From positions 992,001-1,056,000 of the forward strand of contig NZ_CP136693.1 of NCBI RefSeq assembly GCF_032922745.1: a stretch of DNA of 64,000 nt. The letters are read 5' to 3'. Positions 20,217-28,998 of this stretch are shown here, piece after piece. The position numbers were made by a program, and so were the translations under genes. The notes beneath the pieces were generated by a model. The model saw only the letters and a program-made list of their open reading frames with translations. It did no database searches and had not been told where the DNA came from. Each line of letters begins with the position of its first letter. Position 1 is the first letter of the stretch. The DNA is from Marinobacter salarius. Lineage in GTDB: Bacteria; Pseudomonadota; Gammaproteobacteria; Pseudomonadales; Oleiphilaceae.

Positions 20217-20687
20217 TCAATGCGAAGATTTATGGACCTTTCGATAGAAAAACCAGAAAACGAGAGCCGAAGTTACACCGAACAAAGCTCCGATCATTGC
20301 GAGCTTCTGAGCGTAAATTATCCAGCCCCATATAGTGGGAATCCCATCTACAGACGTCACCACGGCTTCGCCGAAGAAACGGCTTCGTCCGATTCCTGAA
20401 TAATACGGGTCTTTTATGGGCCAGAATTTAAAGGCACTTGGAATAGTTGAACTCAAAAAACCGACAGTAAGCACTGGTATCAGGGTAAGCCTGCTTAGCC
20501 AACGGATAATCAATAAAGCCGGCAGGCTCAGAAACAGGAAATGCAGGCTTGTGAGCAATAGCGTCATGAGAAGCATTGAATGGAGAGGCCCGTCCATTCC
20601 TGAAGTACCGAGGACAAGTGCTAATGCAGTGACAATGACTGCAGGTGTGGCAACGCATGCGAGACTGGGTAAGATCACTGAGTTCAT
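20217..20687 (-). CDS. Hypothetical integral membrane protein
   Basis: 156 residues with four hydrophobic segments (first about residues 8-28, the others near 38-60, 68-85 and 125-148). Not recognised. It starts 1 nt beyond the stop of the upstream gene (20688), so the two are likely translated from one message. Confidence 0.6.
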   Translation of the reverse strand: MNSVILPSLACVATPAVIVTALALVLGTSGMDGPLHSMLLMTLLLTSLHFLFLSLPALLIIRWLSRLTLIPVLTVGFLSSTIPSAFKFWPIKDPYYSGIGRSRFFGEAVVTSVDGIPTIWGWIIYAQKLAMIGALFGVTSALVFWFFYRKVHKSSH

Positions 20688-21152
20688 TCACCGATAGCTG
20701 ATTTTGATGAGGGCGATTTTCGCGCGGGGGAATTGGGCCTTCTCAGTCCAGCTCGCGTAATCAGTCACGTCCGTTTGATTGAGTACCGTTCCTGCGTAGT
20801 TGCGTACCCAGCTTTCCTCAATCTTTTCTAAAAGGCACAGGTTGCCCTCGGCCTCTGTGAGGGGCTCGTAATCCAGTCGGGTGTTCGGAACTTCATTCGT
20901 ATGGGGCCGTAAACTGGTTCGGGCTGGCACTTGATCGCGGTAGTACTCGGTTTGTTTGTGACCTACATGGATTAGGTCTTGATCTGCGGGTGCACTGATC
21001 CCCAACAGGTAGAAGAAGGCGCGATTCTTTTGGACCGGCTGCGCCTCAGCTAAAAGTACCTGGACTTTAGGGGTAGAGTCATCGAACCTAAGAGCAGTCA
21101 GCCATGTGGCCAAAATCGGCACTAGAATCAGGGGTAGGGATGGCATCGACAC
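20688..21152 (-). CDS. Hypothetical protein, shortened paralogue of the 17474 gene product
   Basis: 154 residues. A hydrophobic start (LPLILVPILATWLTAL) is followed by RFDD, AFFYLLGISAP and EGNLCLLEKI, which line up with FDE, AYLYLLGIDAP and EGAFFCRWTD in the first third of the protein at 17474-18745. The last 15 residues do not align, and the product stops where the longer protein continues for about 270 residues. It is therefore either a truncated copy or a short family member. Start ATG at 21152. Confidence 0.65.
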   Translation of the reverse strand: MSMPSLPLILVPILATWLTALRFDDSTPKVQVLLAEAQPVQKNRAFFYLLGISAPADQDLIHVGHKQTEYYRDQVPARTSLRPHTNEVPNTRLDYEPLTEAEGNLCLLEKIEESWVRNYAGTVLNQTDVTDYASWTEKAQFPRAKIALIKISYR

Positions 21153-21240
21153 GATCCTTGTCTTTCAGCAAAACAGTGCATCTTCCATGACGCACATGAA
21201 CTGGACTGAGTGTATCTGATTCGCTACCCGTCTGCATCGA

Positions 21241-22014
21241 TCAGCTCACAAGCGTACCGCCATCCACTGCCAGGCATTGCCCGGTAATGTGTCGTCCGGC
21301 TTCAGACGCCAGCAACACCGCTGCACCTTTCAGATCTTCTTCGCCACCAAAGCGTTTCAGTGGAATGCGCTCAAGCATTTTGTCGCCTTGTGCATCCAAC
21401 AGTCCCTGAGACATCTTGGACGGGAAGAAGCCTGGACAAAGCGCGTTCACATTGATGTTGTAATGACCCCATTCGGACGCCAGGGCGCGGGTGAAGTTCA
21501 CCATGGCGCCCTTGCTGGTGTTGTAGGCGATGGTCTGCATGCCCTCCGGGTTGCCAGATAGCCCGGCAATGGAGGCGATATTGATCACCTTGCCGGTCTT
21601 GCGCGGGATCATGCAGCGCTTGCCGACGGTCTGGGTGAGGAAGAAGCTGGCGTTCACGTTCAGGTTCATCACCTTCATCCAGCCTTCAGGCGGGTAGTCT
21701 TCTGCCGGGGCGCCCCAGGTGGAACCGGCGTTGTTCACCAGAATGTCGATGTCGCCTAGCTGCTCGACCACCTGATCCACCACCTTGGGAATGCCTTCCA
21801 GATCGCCCAGGTCGGCGGCGATGGTCACCACCGTCACGCCCTGGCTTTCCAGGTGTTCTTTCGCCGCATCCAGCTCGTGCTGTTTGCGGGCGCTGATGGC
21901 GATTTTGGCGCCCAGTTCACCCAGCGCCTCGGCCATTTGCAGGCCAAGGCCACGGGAGCCGCCGGTGATGAAGGCGACTTTGCCGGACAGGTCCAGTAGT
22001 TGTTTTACGCTCAT
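21241..22014 (-). CDS. Short-chain dehydrogenase/reductase
   Basis: 257 residues. TGGSRGLG (about 17-24) binds the nucleotide, NNAG is at 94-97, and the catalytic residues are Ser148, Tyr164 and Lys168 (AYNTSKGA). The start LDLSGKVAFITGG and a C-terminus GQCLAVDGGTLVS are typical of FabG-like 3-oxoacyl reductases and related alcohol dehydrogenases. It is the last gene of the beta-oxidation operon, 29 nt after the acyl-CoA dehydrogenase, so a 3-hydroxyacyl or similar substrate is likely. Confidence 0.93.
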   Translation of the reverse strand: MSVKQLLDLSGKVAFITGGSRGLGLQMAEALGELGAKIAISARKQHELDAAKEHLESQGVTVVTIAADLGDLEGIPKVVDQVVEQLGDIDILVNNAGSTWGAPAEDYPPEGWMKVMNLNVNASFFLTQTVGKRCMIPRKTGKVINIASIAGLSGNPEGMQTIAYNTSKGAMVNFTRALASEWGHYNINVNALCPGFFPSKMSQGLLDAQGDKMLERIPLKRFGGEEDLKGAAVLLASEAGRHITGQCLAVDGGTLVS

Positions 22015-22043
22015 AGTCGATTCCTTGTTATCAGTCCGAAGGT

Positions 22044-23192
22044 TCAGGCGCTGGCGGCCAGCAGGCCGTCGCTGACTTGGGCCAGATGATGATCCGCGTC
22101 GCCGAACAGCAGGTTGATGGTGGTCAGCCGCTTGAACATGTGAGCGGCAAACATCTCGTCCGTCACGCCCATACCACCGTGCAGCTGCACACCTTCCTGT
22201 GCGACATAGCGGGCACCCTGGCCGACCAGGGTTTTTGCCATGGACAGGGCATTGCGGCGCTCGGCCCGGTCGTCGGAATCGGCGGTGTTGGCCGCCAGAA
22301 TCGCCATGGATTTGGATTGTTCCGTCTGAATGAACATATCTGCCATGCGGTGCTGCAATACCTGGAATTTGCCGATAGGTACACCGAATTGCTTGCGGGT
22401 TTTGATGTAGTCCAGCGTGGTTTCGTTCATGGCTTCCATGGCCCCCACGGCTTCGGCACAGACCGCCGCAATGCCCAGATCGGTGGCTTTCTCAATGTGC
22501 GGGAACGCCTGGTCCAGCTCACCCAGAAGATTGTCGGCGCTGACGGCGACATTGGAGAAACTGATGTCTGCGATGCGGTAGCCGTCATGGGCGGCGTAGT
22601 CGTCAATTTTCACGCCTTTGGCATTGGCATCGACGATGAACAGGGACAGTCCGGTCTCATCATTGGTGTTGCCGCTGGTGCGCGCAGAGACGACCAGTTG
22701 GTCCGCCTGGCCGCCATGGATGACTGCGGTTTTCTGGCCGCTGACCATGAAGTGGTCGCCGTCCTTGCGGGCAGTGGTCTGTACCTGGCTCAGGTTGTAG
22801 CGCGCGCCGGGTTCGTAATGTGCAAAGGCCATCTTGCGCTCGCCGGAAGCGATCGCCGTCAGGTACTCGTCTTTTTGGGAGTCGTTGCCCACATCACGAA
22901 TCAGCCCGCCGGCCAGAACGACCGTAGCCAGATAGGGCTCAACCACCAGGCCCCGACCGAAGTTTTCCATCACCACCATGGTGTCGACGGCGTTGCCATC
23001 CAGACCGCCAAAGGCTTCGGGGAAGGTGAACGCCAGCAGGCCCATATCCGCCAGGGCGGCCCAGGTGTTCGGGTCGGTGCCCTTGCCGGATTCGATGAAG
23101 GTGCTGCGCTTTTCAAAGCTGTACTCGTTGGTCACAAAGCGGCGCAACGAGTCGTTCAGCATTTGCTGTTCGTCGGTAAGATCGAAATTCAT
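22044..23192 (-). CDS. Acyl-CoA dehydrogenase, second of a pair
   Basis: 382 residues from the ATG at 23192 (MNFDLTDEQQMLNDSLRRF) with AAAGGAGG upstream; the frame runs further into the preceding gene. The family order is visible: N-terminal helical domain, middle beta domain, C-terminal helices with YIKTRKQFGVPIGKFQVLQH and QLHGGMGVTDE. FAD-dependent alpha,beta-dehydrogenation of an acyl-CoA. The pairing with a second acyl-CoA dehydrogenase 13 nt upstream suggests a heteromeric enzyme of the kind known for sterol and branched-chain substrates in actinobacteria (inference). Confidence 0.9.
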   Translation of the reverse strand: MNFDLTDEQQMLNDSLRRFVTNEYSFEKRSTFIESGKGTDPNTWAALADMGLLAFTFPEAFGGLDGNAVDTMVVMENFGRGLVVEPYLATVVLAGGLIRDVGNDSQKDEYLTAIASGERKMAFAHYEPGARYNLSQVQTTARKDGDHFMVSGQKTAVIHGGQADQLVVSARTSGNTNDETGLSLFIVDANAKGVKIDDYAAHDGYRIADISFSNVAVSADNLLGELDQAFPHIEKATDLGIAAVCAEAVGAMEAMNETTLDYIKTRKQFGVPIGKFQVLQHRMADMFIQTEQSKSMAILAANTADSDDRAERRNALSMAKTLVGQGARYVAQEGVQLHGGMGVTDEMFAAHMFKRLTTINLLFGDADHHLAQVSDGLLAASA

Positions 23193-23205
23193 AAGACCGC
23201 CTCCT

Positions 23206-24393
23206 TTAAAGACCAAGCACGAGCTGGGCAATGATGTTGCGCTGGATCTCGTTGGACCCGCCAAAGATCGACAGCTTGCGCATGTTGAAGTAATCGCCGG
23301 CCGCCGGGGTAGCATCGATGGACCCGGCACGGGGGCCGTTGTAGTCCAGTTCCAGGGCGTCCGGAATGTGCGCAATGGCATCCTGTCCGGTGGCTTCCAT
23401 CAGCAGTTCAAACAGCTTCTGGCCGATTTCGGTGCCACGGATTTTCAGGATGGACGCCTGCGGGCCGGGGCCGCGCTTGTCGGTCAGCACCCGAAGTACG
23501 GTCAGCTCCAGTGCACGCAGCTCGATATCCAGTTGCGCTAGACGATCGCGGAAACGAGTATTCTCGATCAGCGGGCGCTGGCCGTCCTGTTCCTCGTTGG
23601 CCACGACTTTCAGTCGCTTCATCAACGCTTTCCACTGCCCGACGTTCGCCAGACCGGTGCGCTCATGGCCCAGCAGAAACTTGGCGTAGGTCCAGCCCTG
23701 ATTCTCTTCGCCGATCAGGTTCTCAGCGGGCACTTTCACGTTGTCGAAGTAGACTTCGTTAATCTCATGCTCGCCATCCAGCATGATGATGGGCTTCACA
23801 TCAATGCCGGGGTCGTTCATGTCGATCAGCAGGAAGGAAATGCCTTGCTGCGGCTTGCCTTCGTTGCTGGTGCGTACCAGACAGAAGATCCAGTCGGCGT
23901 GCTGGCCCAATGTGGTCCAGGTTTTCTGGCCGTTGACGATGTAGTGATCGCCCTCGCGCTTGGCCGAGCAGCGTAGTGACGCGAGGTCGGAGCCGGAGCC
24001 CGGCTCGGAATAGCCCTGACACCACCAGTCTTCGCCGCTGAGAATGCCCGGCAGGAAGCGCTTCTTCTGCTCGTCGTTGCCGAAGGTCATGATCACCGGG
24101 GCGACCATGCGCAGGCCGAAGTCGAGCTGGCGCGGGGCACCGGCGAGGGCGCACTCTTCTTCAAAGATGATCTGCTCAATCGGGCTCCAGCCCGGGCCGC
24201 CGAATTCTTCCGGCCAGGTGGAGGCGCCCCAGCCTTTTTCATGCAGAATCTTCTGCCAGCGCTGGGTCATGTCTTTGTCGTGGCGCAGGCGTTTCTGGAC
24301 GCGTTCGCGGATGTCGTCCGGGAGGTTGTCTTCCAGGAACTGGCGAACCTCGGCGCGGAAGGCCTCTTGTTCCGGGGTGTAATTCAGGTCCAT
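23206..24393 (-). CDS. Acyl-CoA dehydrogenase, first of a pair
   Basis: 395 residues. MDLNYTPEQEAFRAEVRQFL is a standard opening; QGYSEPGSGSDLASLRCSA, WTTLGQHADWIFCLVRT and the C-terminal GGSNEIQRNIIAQLVLGL are diagnostic. It precedes the second dehydrogenase by 13 nt. Its start is 99 nt from hairpin element copy 2, which lies in its upstream region together with copy 3. Confidence 0.93.
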   Translation of the reverse strand: MDLNYTPEQEAFRAEVRQFLEDNLPDDIRERVQKRLRHDKDMTQRWQKILHEKGWGASTWPEEFGGPGWSPIEQIIFEEECALAGAPRQLDFGLRMVAPVIMTFGNDEQKKRFLPGILSGEDWWCQGYSEPGSGSDLASLRCSAKREGDHYIVNGQKTWTTLGQHADWIFCLVRTSNEGKPQQGISFLLIDMNDPGIDVKPIIMLDGEHEINEVYFDNVKVPAENLIGEENQGWTYAKFLLGHERTGLANVGQWKALMKRLKVVANEEQDGQRPLIENTRFRDRLAQLDIELRALELTVLRVLTDKRGPGPQASILKIRGTEIGQKLFELLMEATGQDAIAHIPDALELDYNGPRAGSIDATPAAGDYFNMRKLSIFGGSNEIQRNIIAQLVLGL

Positions 24394-24492
24394 GTTGCAC
24401 CTCTTGTCTGATGGCTGAGGTAAATGGTTTTTTGGATTGTGAGTGGCCTGCGAGTTTTAATGCCTGGCCTTCTAACTCTGAGGCGGCGACGA

Positions 24493-24591
24493 ATGGGTAT
24501 CCCCTTTCAAAACACGCTCCTTCGGCCCATCCCTGGGGCGCTTGGACTCCGCCATCCATGGCTCCGTACAGTTTTGAAAGGGGATACCCAT
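24493..24591 (-). repeat. Dispersed hairpin element, copy 2
   Basis: Arms 24493-24513 and 24571-24591 are a perfect 21-bp inverted repeat ending AAAAC/GTTTT; core 57 nt. In the element's own orientation the second internal hairpin is CCCAGGGATGGG where most copies have CACATGGATGTG, a paired A-T to C-G change that keeps the stem. Confidence 0.93.
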
Positions 24592-24699
24592 CCGACGCTT
24601 CGAGTGTGTTCGTGCCTATTCACACAAACTGCTTTGAGCTGTCATGGTCCATTGTGGAACCGCATCACCTGTTGGCCGCCGCACAAAATTATGGGCGGC

Positions 24700-24802
24700 T
24701 GTCGGGTAGGGGCATCCAAAACCGTGCGGAGCCATGGATGGCGGAGCTCGAGCGTCACATGGACGTGCCGAAGGAGCGAGTTTTGGATGCCCCTACCCGA
24801 CA
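24700..24802 (+). repeat. Dispersed hairpin element, copy 3
   Basis: Arms 24700-24722 and 24780-24802 form a perfect 23-bp inverted repeat; core 57 nt with GCCATGGATGGC and CACATGGACGTG. It lies 34 nt past the thiolase stop codon, where it could end transcription. Its arm sequence differs from that of copy 2 apart from the inner CAAAAC/GTTTTG. Confidence 0.93.
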
Positions 24803-24836
24803 GGCGCTTCCCCCTTAGTCGAAGGCGAAAGAAGCC

Positions 24837-26018
24837 TTAGGCAACCTCAAACAACCCAGCAGCACCCATACCAGTACCGACGCACATAGTGACCACGACG
24901 TATTTTACGCCCCGGCGTTTGCCTTCGATCAGCGCGTGGCCGACCAGGCGGGAGCCGGTGGTGCCGTAGGGGTGGCCTACGGCGATGGCGCCACCGTTGA
25001 CGTTCAGGCGGTCCATGGGGATGCCAAGTTTGCGCTGGCAGTACAGAACCTGCACGGCGAAGGCTTCGTTGAGTTCCCACAGACCGATGTCGTCGACGGA
25101 CAGGCCGGCGCGTTTGAGCAGTTTGGGAACCGCGAAGACCGGGCCGATGCCCATTTCGTCGGGTTCGCAACCGGCAACCGCGAAACCACGGAAGATGCCC
25201 AGCGGAGTGGCGCCGCGCTGTTCGGCCACTTTGCTGTCCATCAGCACGCAGGCAGAGGCGCCGTCGGAGAACTGGCTGGCGTTGCCGGCGGTGACCACGC
25301 CGCCTTCCATTGCTGAGCGGATTTTACTGACGCCTTCCAGGTTGGTGCCCGGGCGGATGCCCTCGTCCTGGCTGATGGTGACTTCCTGGCTGCTGAGCTG
25401 GCCGGTGGCCTTGTCCGCCACGCCCATGGTGGTGGTGATGGGTACGATTTCGTCGTCGAACTTGCCGTCCTGGCGGGCCTGATCGGCCAGGTTCTGGCTG
25501 CGAACACCGTATTCGTCCATGTCTTCTTTCTTGATGTCGTAGCGCTTGGCCACGGTTTCGGCGGTGTCCAGCATGGACCAGTAGAGCTCAGGCTTATTCT
25601 TCGCCAGCCAGGGTTCCATGAAGTAGTTCTGGTTGACGTTGGCCTGCACGGTGGAGATGGATTCCACGCCGCCGGCGACCATGACCGGTACTTTATCCAC
25701 AGCAATGTGGTGCGCTGCCATGGCGATGGCCTGCAGGCCAGATGAACAGAAGCGGTTGATGGTGGCGCCGCCAACGGTAACCGGCAGGCCAGCACGGATG
25801 GCACCCATGCGGGCCACGTCGTTACCGGTGGAGCCTTCTGGCAGGGCGCAGCCCATCAGCACGTCTTCGATCTCGTTGGGGTCGACCTTGGAGCGCTCGA
25901 CCGCGTGCTGGATGGCGTGGCCCGCAAGGGTCGCGCCGTGGGTCATGTTCAGGCCGCCGCGCCAGGATTTGGCCAGGGGCGTGCGGGCGGTGGATACGAT
26001 GACAACATCATTAGACAT
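24837..26018 (-). CDS. Acetyl-CoA acyltransferase (thiolase)
   Basis: 393 residues. The nucleophile is Cys91 in NRFCSSGLQAIAMA, the His is in NGGAIAVGHPYGTTGSRL, and the second Cys in TMCVGTGMGAAGLF. Length and the order of sites are those of FadA/FadI-type 3-ketoacyl-CoA thiolase. It lies 72 nt after the FadB/J-like gene, with which it probably forms the trifunctional-type beta-oxidation complex, releasing acetyl-CoA from 3-ketoacyl-CoA. Confidence 0.94.
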   Translation of the reverse strand: MSNDVVIVSTARTPLAKSWRGGLNMTHGATLAGHAIQHAVERSKVDPNEIEDVLMGCALPEGSTGNDVARMGAIRAGLPVTVGGATINRFCSSGLQAIAMAAHHIAVDKVPVMVAGGVESISTVQANVNQNYFMEPWLAKNKPELYWSMLDTAETVAKRYDIKKEDMDEYGVRSQNLADQARQDGKFDDEIVPITTTMGVADKATGQLSSQEVTISQDEGIRPGTNLEGVSKIRSAMEGGVVTAGNASQFSDGASACVLMDSKVAEQRGATPLGIFRGFAVAGCEPDEMGIGPVFAVPKLLKRAGLSVDDIGLWELNEAFAVQVLYCQRKLGIPMDRLNVNGGAIAVGHPYGTTGSRLVGHALIEGKRRGVKYVVVTMCVGTGMGAAGLFEVA

Positions 26019-26090
26019 AACAATTCTCCTTCGTTCGAAGCGCCTGTTTATCGATAAAGGGCAGGCGCCCCGAGGGTATTGGTGGACCGG

Positions 26091-28187
26091 TTATTTAGCG
26101 TCGAAACCTTTGCCTTCTTCGGCACGCTTGGCCAGCAGGGCCGCCGGTTCCCAGAAACCAGGCTGGGTGTGGCGGTCTTTGGTGAAGGCCTGCATGGCGC
26201 GAACCACGTTGGGCAGCCCGACTTCCTCGGCGTAATGCATGGGGCCGCCGCGGAACACGGGGAAGCCGTAACCGGTCAGGTAGACCATGTCGATGTCAGA
26301 GGCGCGCTGAGCGATGCCCTCGTCCAGAATCTGGGCGCCTTCGTTCACCAGCGCATAAACGCAACGTTCAACGATTTCCTGATTGCTGATCTTGCGTGGT
26401 TTGATGCCCAGTTCAGCGCGGACTTCGTCCACCACTTTGTCCACTTCCGGGTCGTGCAGGGCGTTGCGGTTGCCCGGCTCGTAGCGGTAGAAACCGGCAC
26501 CGGTCTTCTGGCCGTAGCGGCCCATTTCACAGATACGATCGGCCAGCACCATCTTCACCATGTCCGGGTTTTCTTCGTACTGGCGCTTGCGGATGGCCCA
26601 GCCGATGTCGCCGCCGGCCAGGTCGGCCATGCGCAGTGGGCCCATGGCAAAGCCGAACTTCTCGATGGCCTTGTCGATCTGCTGCACGCTGGCGCCTTCT
26701 TCCAGCATCAGCAGGGCTTCGCGCTGGTACTGGTTGATCATGCGGTTGCCGATAAAGCCGTCGCACACGCCGGAGACCACGGCGGTCTTCTTGATGGTCT
26801 TGGCGAGTTTCATGGCGGTGGCCAGTACGTCCTTGGCAGTTTTCTCGCCACGGACGACTTCCAGCAGCTTCATGATGTTGGCCGGACTGAAGAAGTGCAG
26901 GCCGATGACGTCTTCCGGGCGCTTGGTGAAGCTGGCGATCTTGTTCACATCCAGGGTGGAGGTGTTGGAGGCCAGGATCGCGCCCTGTTTGCACACTTCG
27001 TCCAGCTTTTCGAACACGGACTGTTTGACGCCCATTTCCTCGAACACGGCTTCGATCACCAGGTCGACACTGCTCAGGTCGTCATAGGTGAGGGATGGGG
27101 TCAACAGAGCCATCTTGGCCTTGGCGTCGTCTTCGCTCATGCGGCCTTTCTTGACCCGGCCTTCATAGACTTTCTGGATCGCTGCCACGCCCCGGTCGAG
27201 GCCTTCCTGCTTCATCTCGACCAGCGTCACCGGGATGCCAGCGTTCAGGAAGTTGATGCTGATGCCGGTGCCCATGGTGCCGCCGCCAATCACGCCGACG
27301 GATTTCACGTCACGGGTCGGGGTGTCAGAGGGCACATCCGCAATCTTGCTGGTCAGGCGCTCGGAGAAGAACGCGTGACGCAGGGCGCGGGATTCTGGCG
27401 TTTGCATCAGGTTGACGAACGCTTCGCGCTCCACTTCCATGCCCTTGTCGAACGGCATGGTGACGGCGGCTTTCACGGCTTCGACGCACTTCAGCGGGGC
27501 CGGGTAGTTCTTGGCCATGGCACCCACGGTGTTCTGGGTGAACATGAAGAAGCCTTCCGGGTTCGGGTGCTTGGCTTTCAGGTCGCGCACTTTTTTCAGT
27601 GGAAGGTTCTCGCTGACCACCTTGGTGGCGTAGGCAATGGCCGCGTCCAGCAATTCGCCGTCGACAATCTCATCGAACAGGGCGCTGCCCTTGAACTGTT
27701 TGGCAGGTACGACGCTGCCGGAGACGATCATATTTACAGCGTGCTCAGCTCCGATGACTCGTGGCAGGCGCTGAGTACCGCCGGCGCCTGGCAGCAGGCC
27801 CAATTTTACTTCCGGCAGGGCGATCTGCGCGTCCGGCTTGGCGATGCGGTAGTGGCAACCCAGCGCCAGTTCCAGACCGCCGCCCATGCAGGCGCCGCTG
27901 ATGGCCGCAATCACCGGCTTGCGGCTGCTTTCCACGTAGTTGACTACCGTGTTCAGGTTGGGTTCGGCAAAGGCTTTGGGAGAGCCGAACTCGCTGATGT
28001 CGGCGCCGCCGGAGAAGGCACGGTCGGAGCCGATCAGTACCACGGCTTTCACTGCATCATCGGCTTCTGCCTGCTGGATACCGTTAACAATACCCCGGCG
28101 GAGTTCAAGGCCCAGGCCATTGACGGGCGGGTTGTCGAGTCGGATGACGGCGATGTTGCCGTTCACATCGTAATGGGCAGTACTCAT
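26091..28187 (-). CDS. Enoyl-CoA hydratase/3-hydroxyacyl-CoA dehydrogenase, FadB/FadJ-like
   Basis: 698 residues from the ATG at 28187 (MSTAHYDVNGNIAVIRLDNP). The N-terminal crotonase domain has FSGGADISEFGS and LGLLPGAGGTQRLPR (catalytic Glu region), and the dehydrogenase part has VGVIGGGTMGTGISI, the HFFSPANIMKLLEVV stretch and GFIGNRM. The enzyme hydrates enoyl-CoA and oxidises 3-hydroxyacyl-CoA. It is slightly shorter than E. coli FadB/FadJ (about 715-730). It is first in the operon, and two palindromes lie 65-100 nt upstream of the start. Confidence 0.95.
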   Translation of the reverse strand: MSTAHYDVNGNIAVIRLDNPPVNGLGLELRRGIVNGIQQAEADDAVKAVVLIGSDRAFSGGADISEFGSPKAFAEPNLNTVVNYVESSRKPVIAAISGACMGGGLELALGCHYRIAKPDAQIALPEVKLGLLPGAGGTQRLPRVIGAEHAVNMIVSGSVVPAKQFKGSALFDEIVDGELLDAAIAYATKVVSENLPLKKVRDLKAKHPNPEGFFMFTQNTVGAMAKNYPAPLKCVEAVKAAVTMPFDKGMEVEREAFVNLMQTPESRALRHAFFSERLTSKIADVPSDTPTRDVKSVGVIGGGTMGTGISINFLNAGIPVTLVEMKQEGLDRGVAAIQKVYEGRVKKGRMSEDDAKAKMALLTPSLTYDDLSSVDLVIEAVFEEMGVKQSVFEKLDEVCKQGAILASNTSTLDVNKIASFTKRPEDVIGLHFFSPANIMKLLEVVRGEKTAKDVLATAMKLAKTIKKTAVVSGVCDGFIGNRMINQYQREALLMLEEGASVQQIDKAIEKFGFAMGPLRMADLAGGDIGWAIRKRQYEENPDMVKMVLADRICEMGRYGQKTGAGFYRYEPGNRNALHDPEVDKVVDEVRAELGIKPRKISNQEIVERCVYALVNEGAQILDEGIAQRASDIDMVYLTGYGFPVFRGGPMHYAEEVGLPNVVRAMQAFTKDRHTQPGFWEPAALLAKRAEEGKGFDAK

Positions 28188-28251
28188 GTAGCAGCTCCCT
28201 GATACTGGCATTGGATAGTAGGCGGTGTACGGAAGACCTGTTGAATTATCC

Positions 28252-28289
28252 ATACACTGGTGTATTGTTTGTCCATACACTAATGTATG
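28252..28289. promoter_or_regulatory. Double palindromic operator for the beta-oxidation operon
   Basis: ATACACTGGTGTAT (28252) and ATACACTAATGTAT (28275) differ only in the two middle bases and sit 23 bp apart. They lie between the FadB/J-like gene and the divergent TetR gene, so they are the likely binding sites of that TetR protein. Repression relieved by an acyl-CoA is the usual logic of such pairs; that part is inference. Confidence 0.8.
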
Positions 28290-28377
28290 TTTTGGGCGGG
28301 GTCAACGCTTTCAACCATGGCTCCGCTGTTGATGTAGAATTCACACCCAACAGCCAGTAGCAGGACCAGATTCCACC

Positions 28378-28998
28378 ATGACGGATGCCAAACCTCAGAA
28401 ACGCCGCAGCCGCAAGACGCCGGAAAAAGCGCAGTTGACCCGCGACGACTGGCTGGATGCGGCCGCCGGCGAGGTTGCAGCCGGTGGTTTCAGCAACCTG
28501 AGGGTGCTGACCCTGGCAAAAAAGCTCGGTGTGACCCGTGGCAGTTTTTACTGGCACTTCAAGGACCACGAAGACCTGGTGGTGCGTTTCCTCAACCGCT
28601 GGCGGGACCGGCGTCTGCACGAGCTTCAGTACTGGAAACCCAAGGGTGGGGATGTCGAAACCGAATTGCGGCAAATTCTGGAACTGTTGCTCACGGATGC
28701 GTCCCGTAATATCCGTCGCCTGCAGGTGGAGCTGGCGGTGCGGGATTTTGCCCGCAGAAATGACTACGCGGCTGATCTGGTCACGCAGGTGGACGAAGCG
28801 CGCATCAACCAGAACTGCGAGCTATATGAACGGTTGAGCAGTGATCCCCAGCGCATTCGCGATCTGTCGCTGCTGATGTACGTGGCCACCATCGGCTCCC
28901 AGGTGGTGCTTACGGGGAAGAAGGGCGATGCTGAAACCATACGCCGGGTGGAAGACTTGATGGCGCGCGTGGCGTTGGGGCAGCGTGATGACGGTTAG
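28378..28998 (+). CDS. TetR family transcriptional regulator
   Basis: 206 residues. After a basic lead (KPQKRRSRKTPEKAQLTRDD) the HTH is LRVLTLAKKLGVTRGSFYWHF, then a helical ligand domain. It is divergent from the beta-oxidation operon with twin palindromes between them, so it is the probable local repressor. Its stop overlaps the start of the next gene by about 11 nt, suggesting coupled translation. Confidence 0.92.
   Translation: MTDAKPQKRRSRKTPEKAQLTRDDWLDAAAGEVAAGGFSNLRVLTLAKKLGVTRGSFYWHFKDHEDLVVRFLNRWRDRRLHELQYWKPKGGDVETELRQILELLLTDASRNIRRLQVELAVRDFARRNDYAADLVTQVDEARINQNCELYERLSSDPQRIRDLSLLMYVATIGSQVVLTGKKGDAETIRRVEDLMARVALGQRDDG

Larger units (their letters stand above)
24394..24836. 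other. Intergenic stretch with two opposed hairpin elements
   Basis: No gene is evident. It holds hairpin elements at 24493-24591 and 24700-24802 in opposite orientations. The 108 nt between them contain a short inverted block (GTGTG...CACAC) and nothing else I can name. Because all genes here are on the minus strand, this gap splits the beta-oxidation operon into an upstream pair (FadB/J-like, thiolase) and a downstream trio. Confidence 0.75.

Noticed and set aside
26079..28202. 707-codon open frame antisense to the FadB/J-like gene
   Set aside because: The opposite strand encodes a complete enzyme with all motifs; the antisense frame is a by-product of GC-rich codon use and has no ribosome site or domain.
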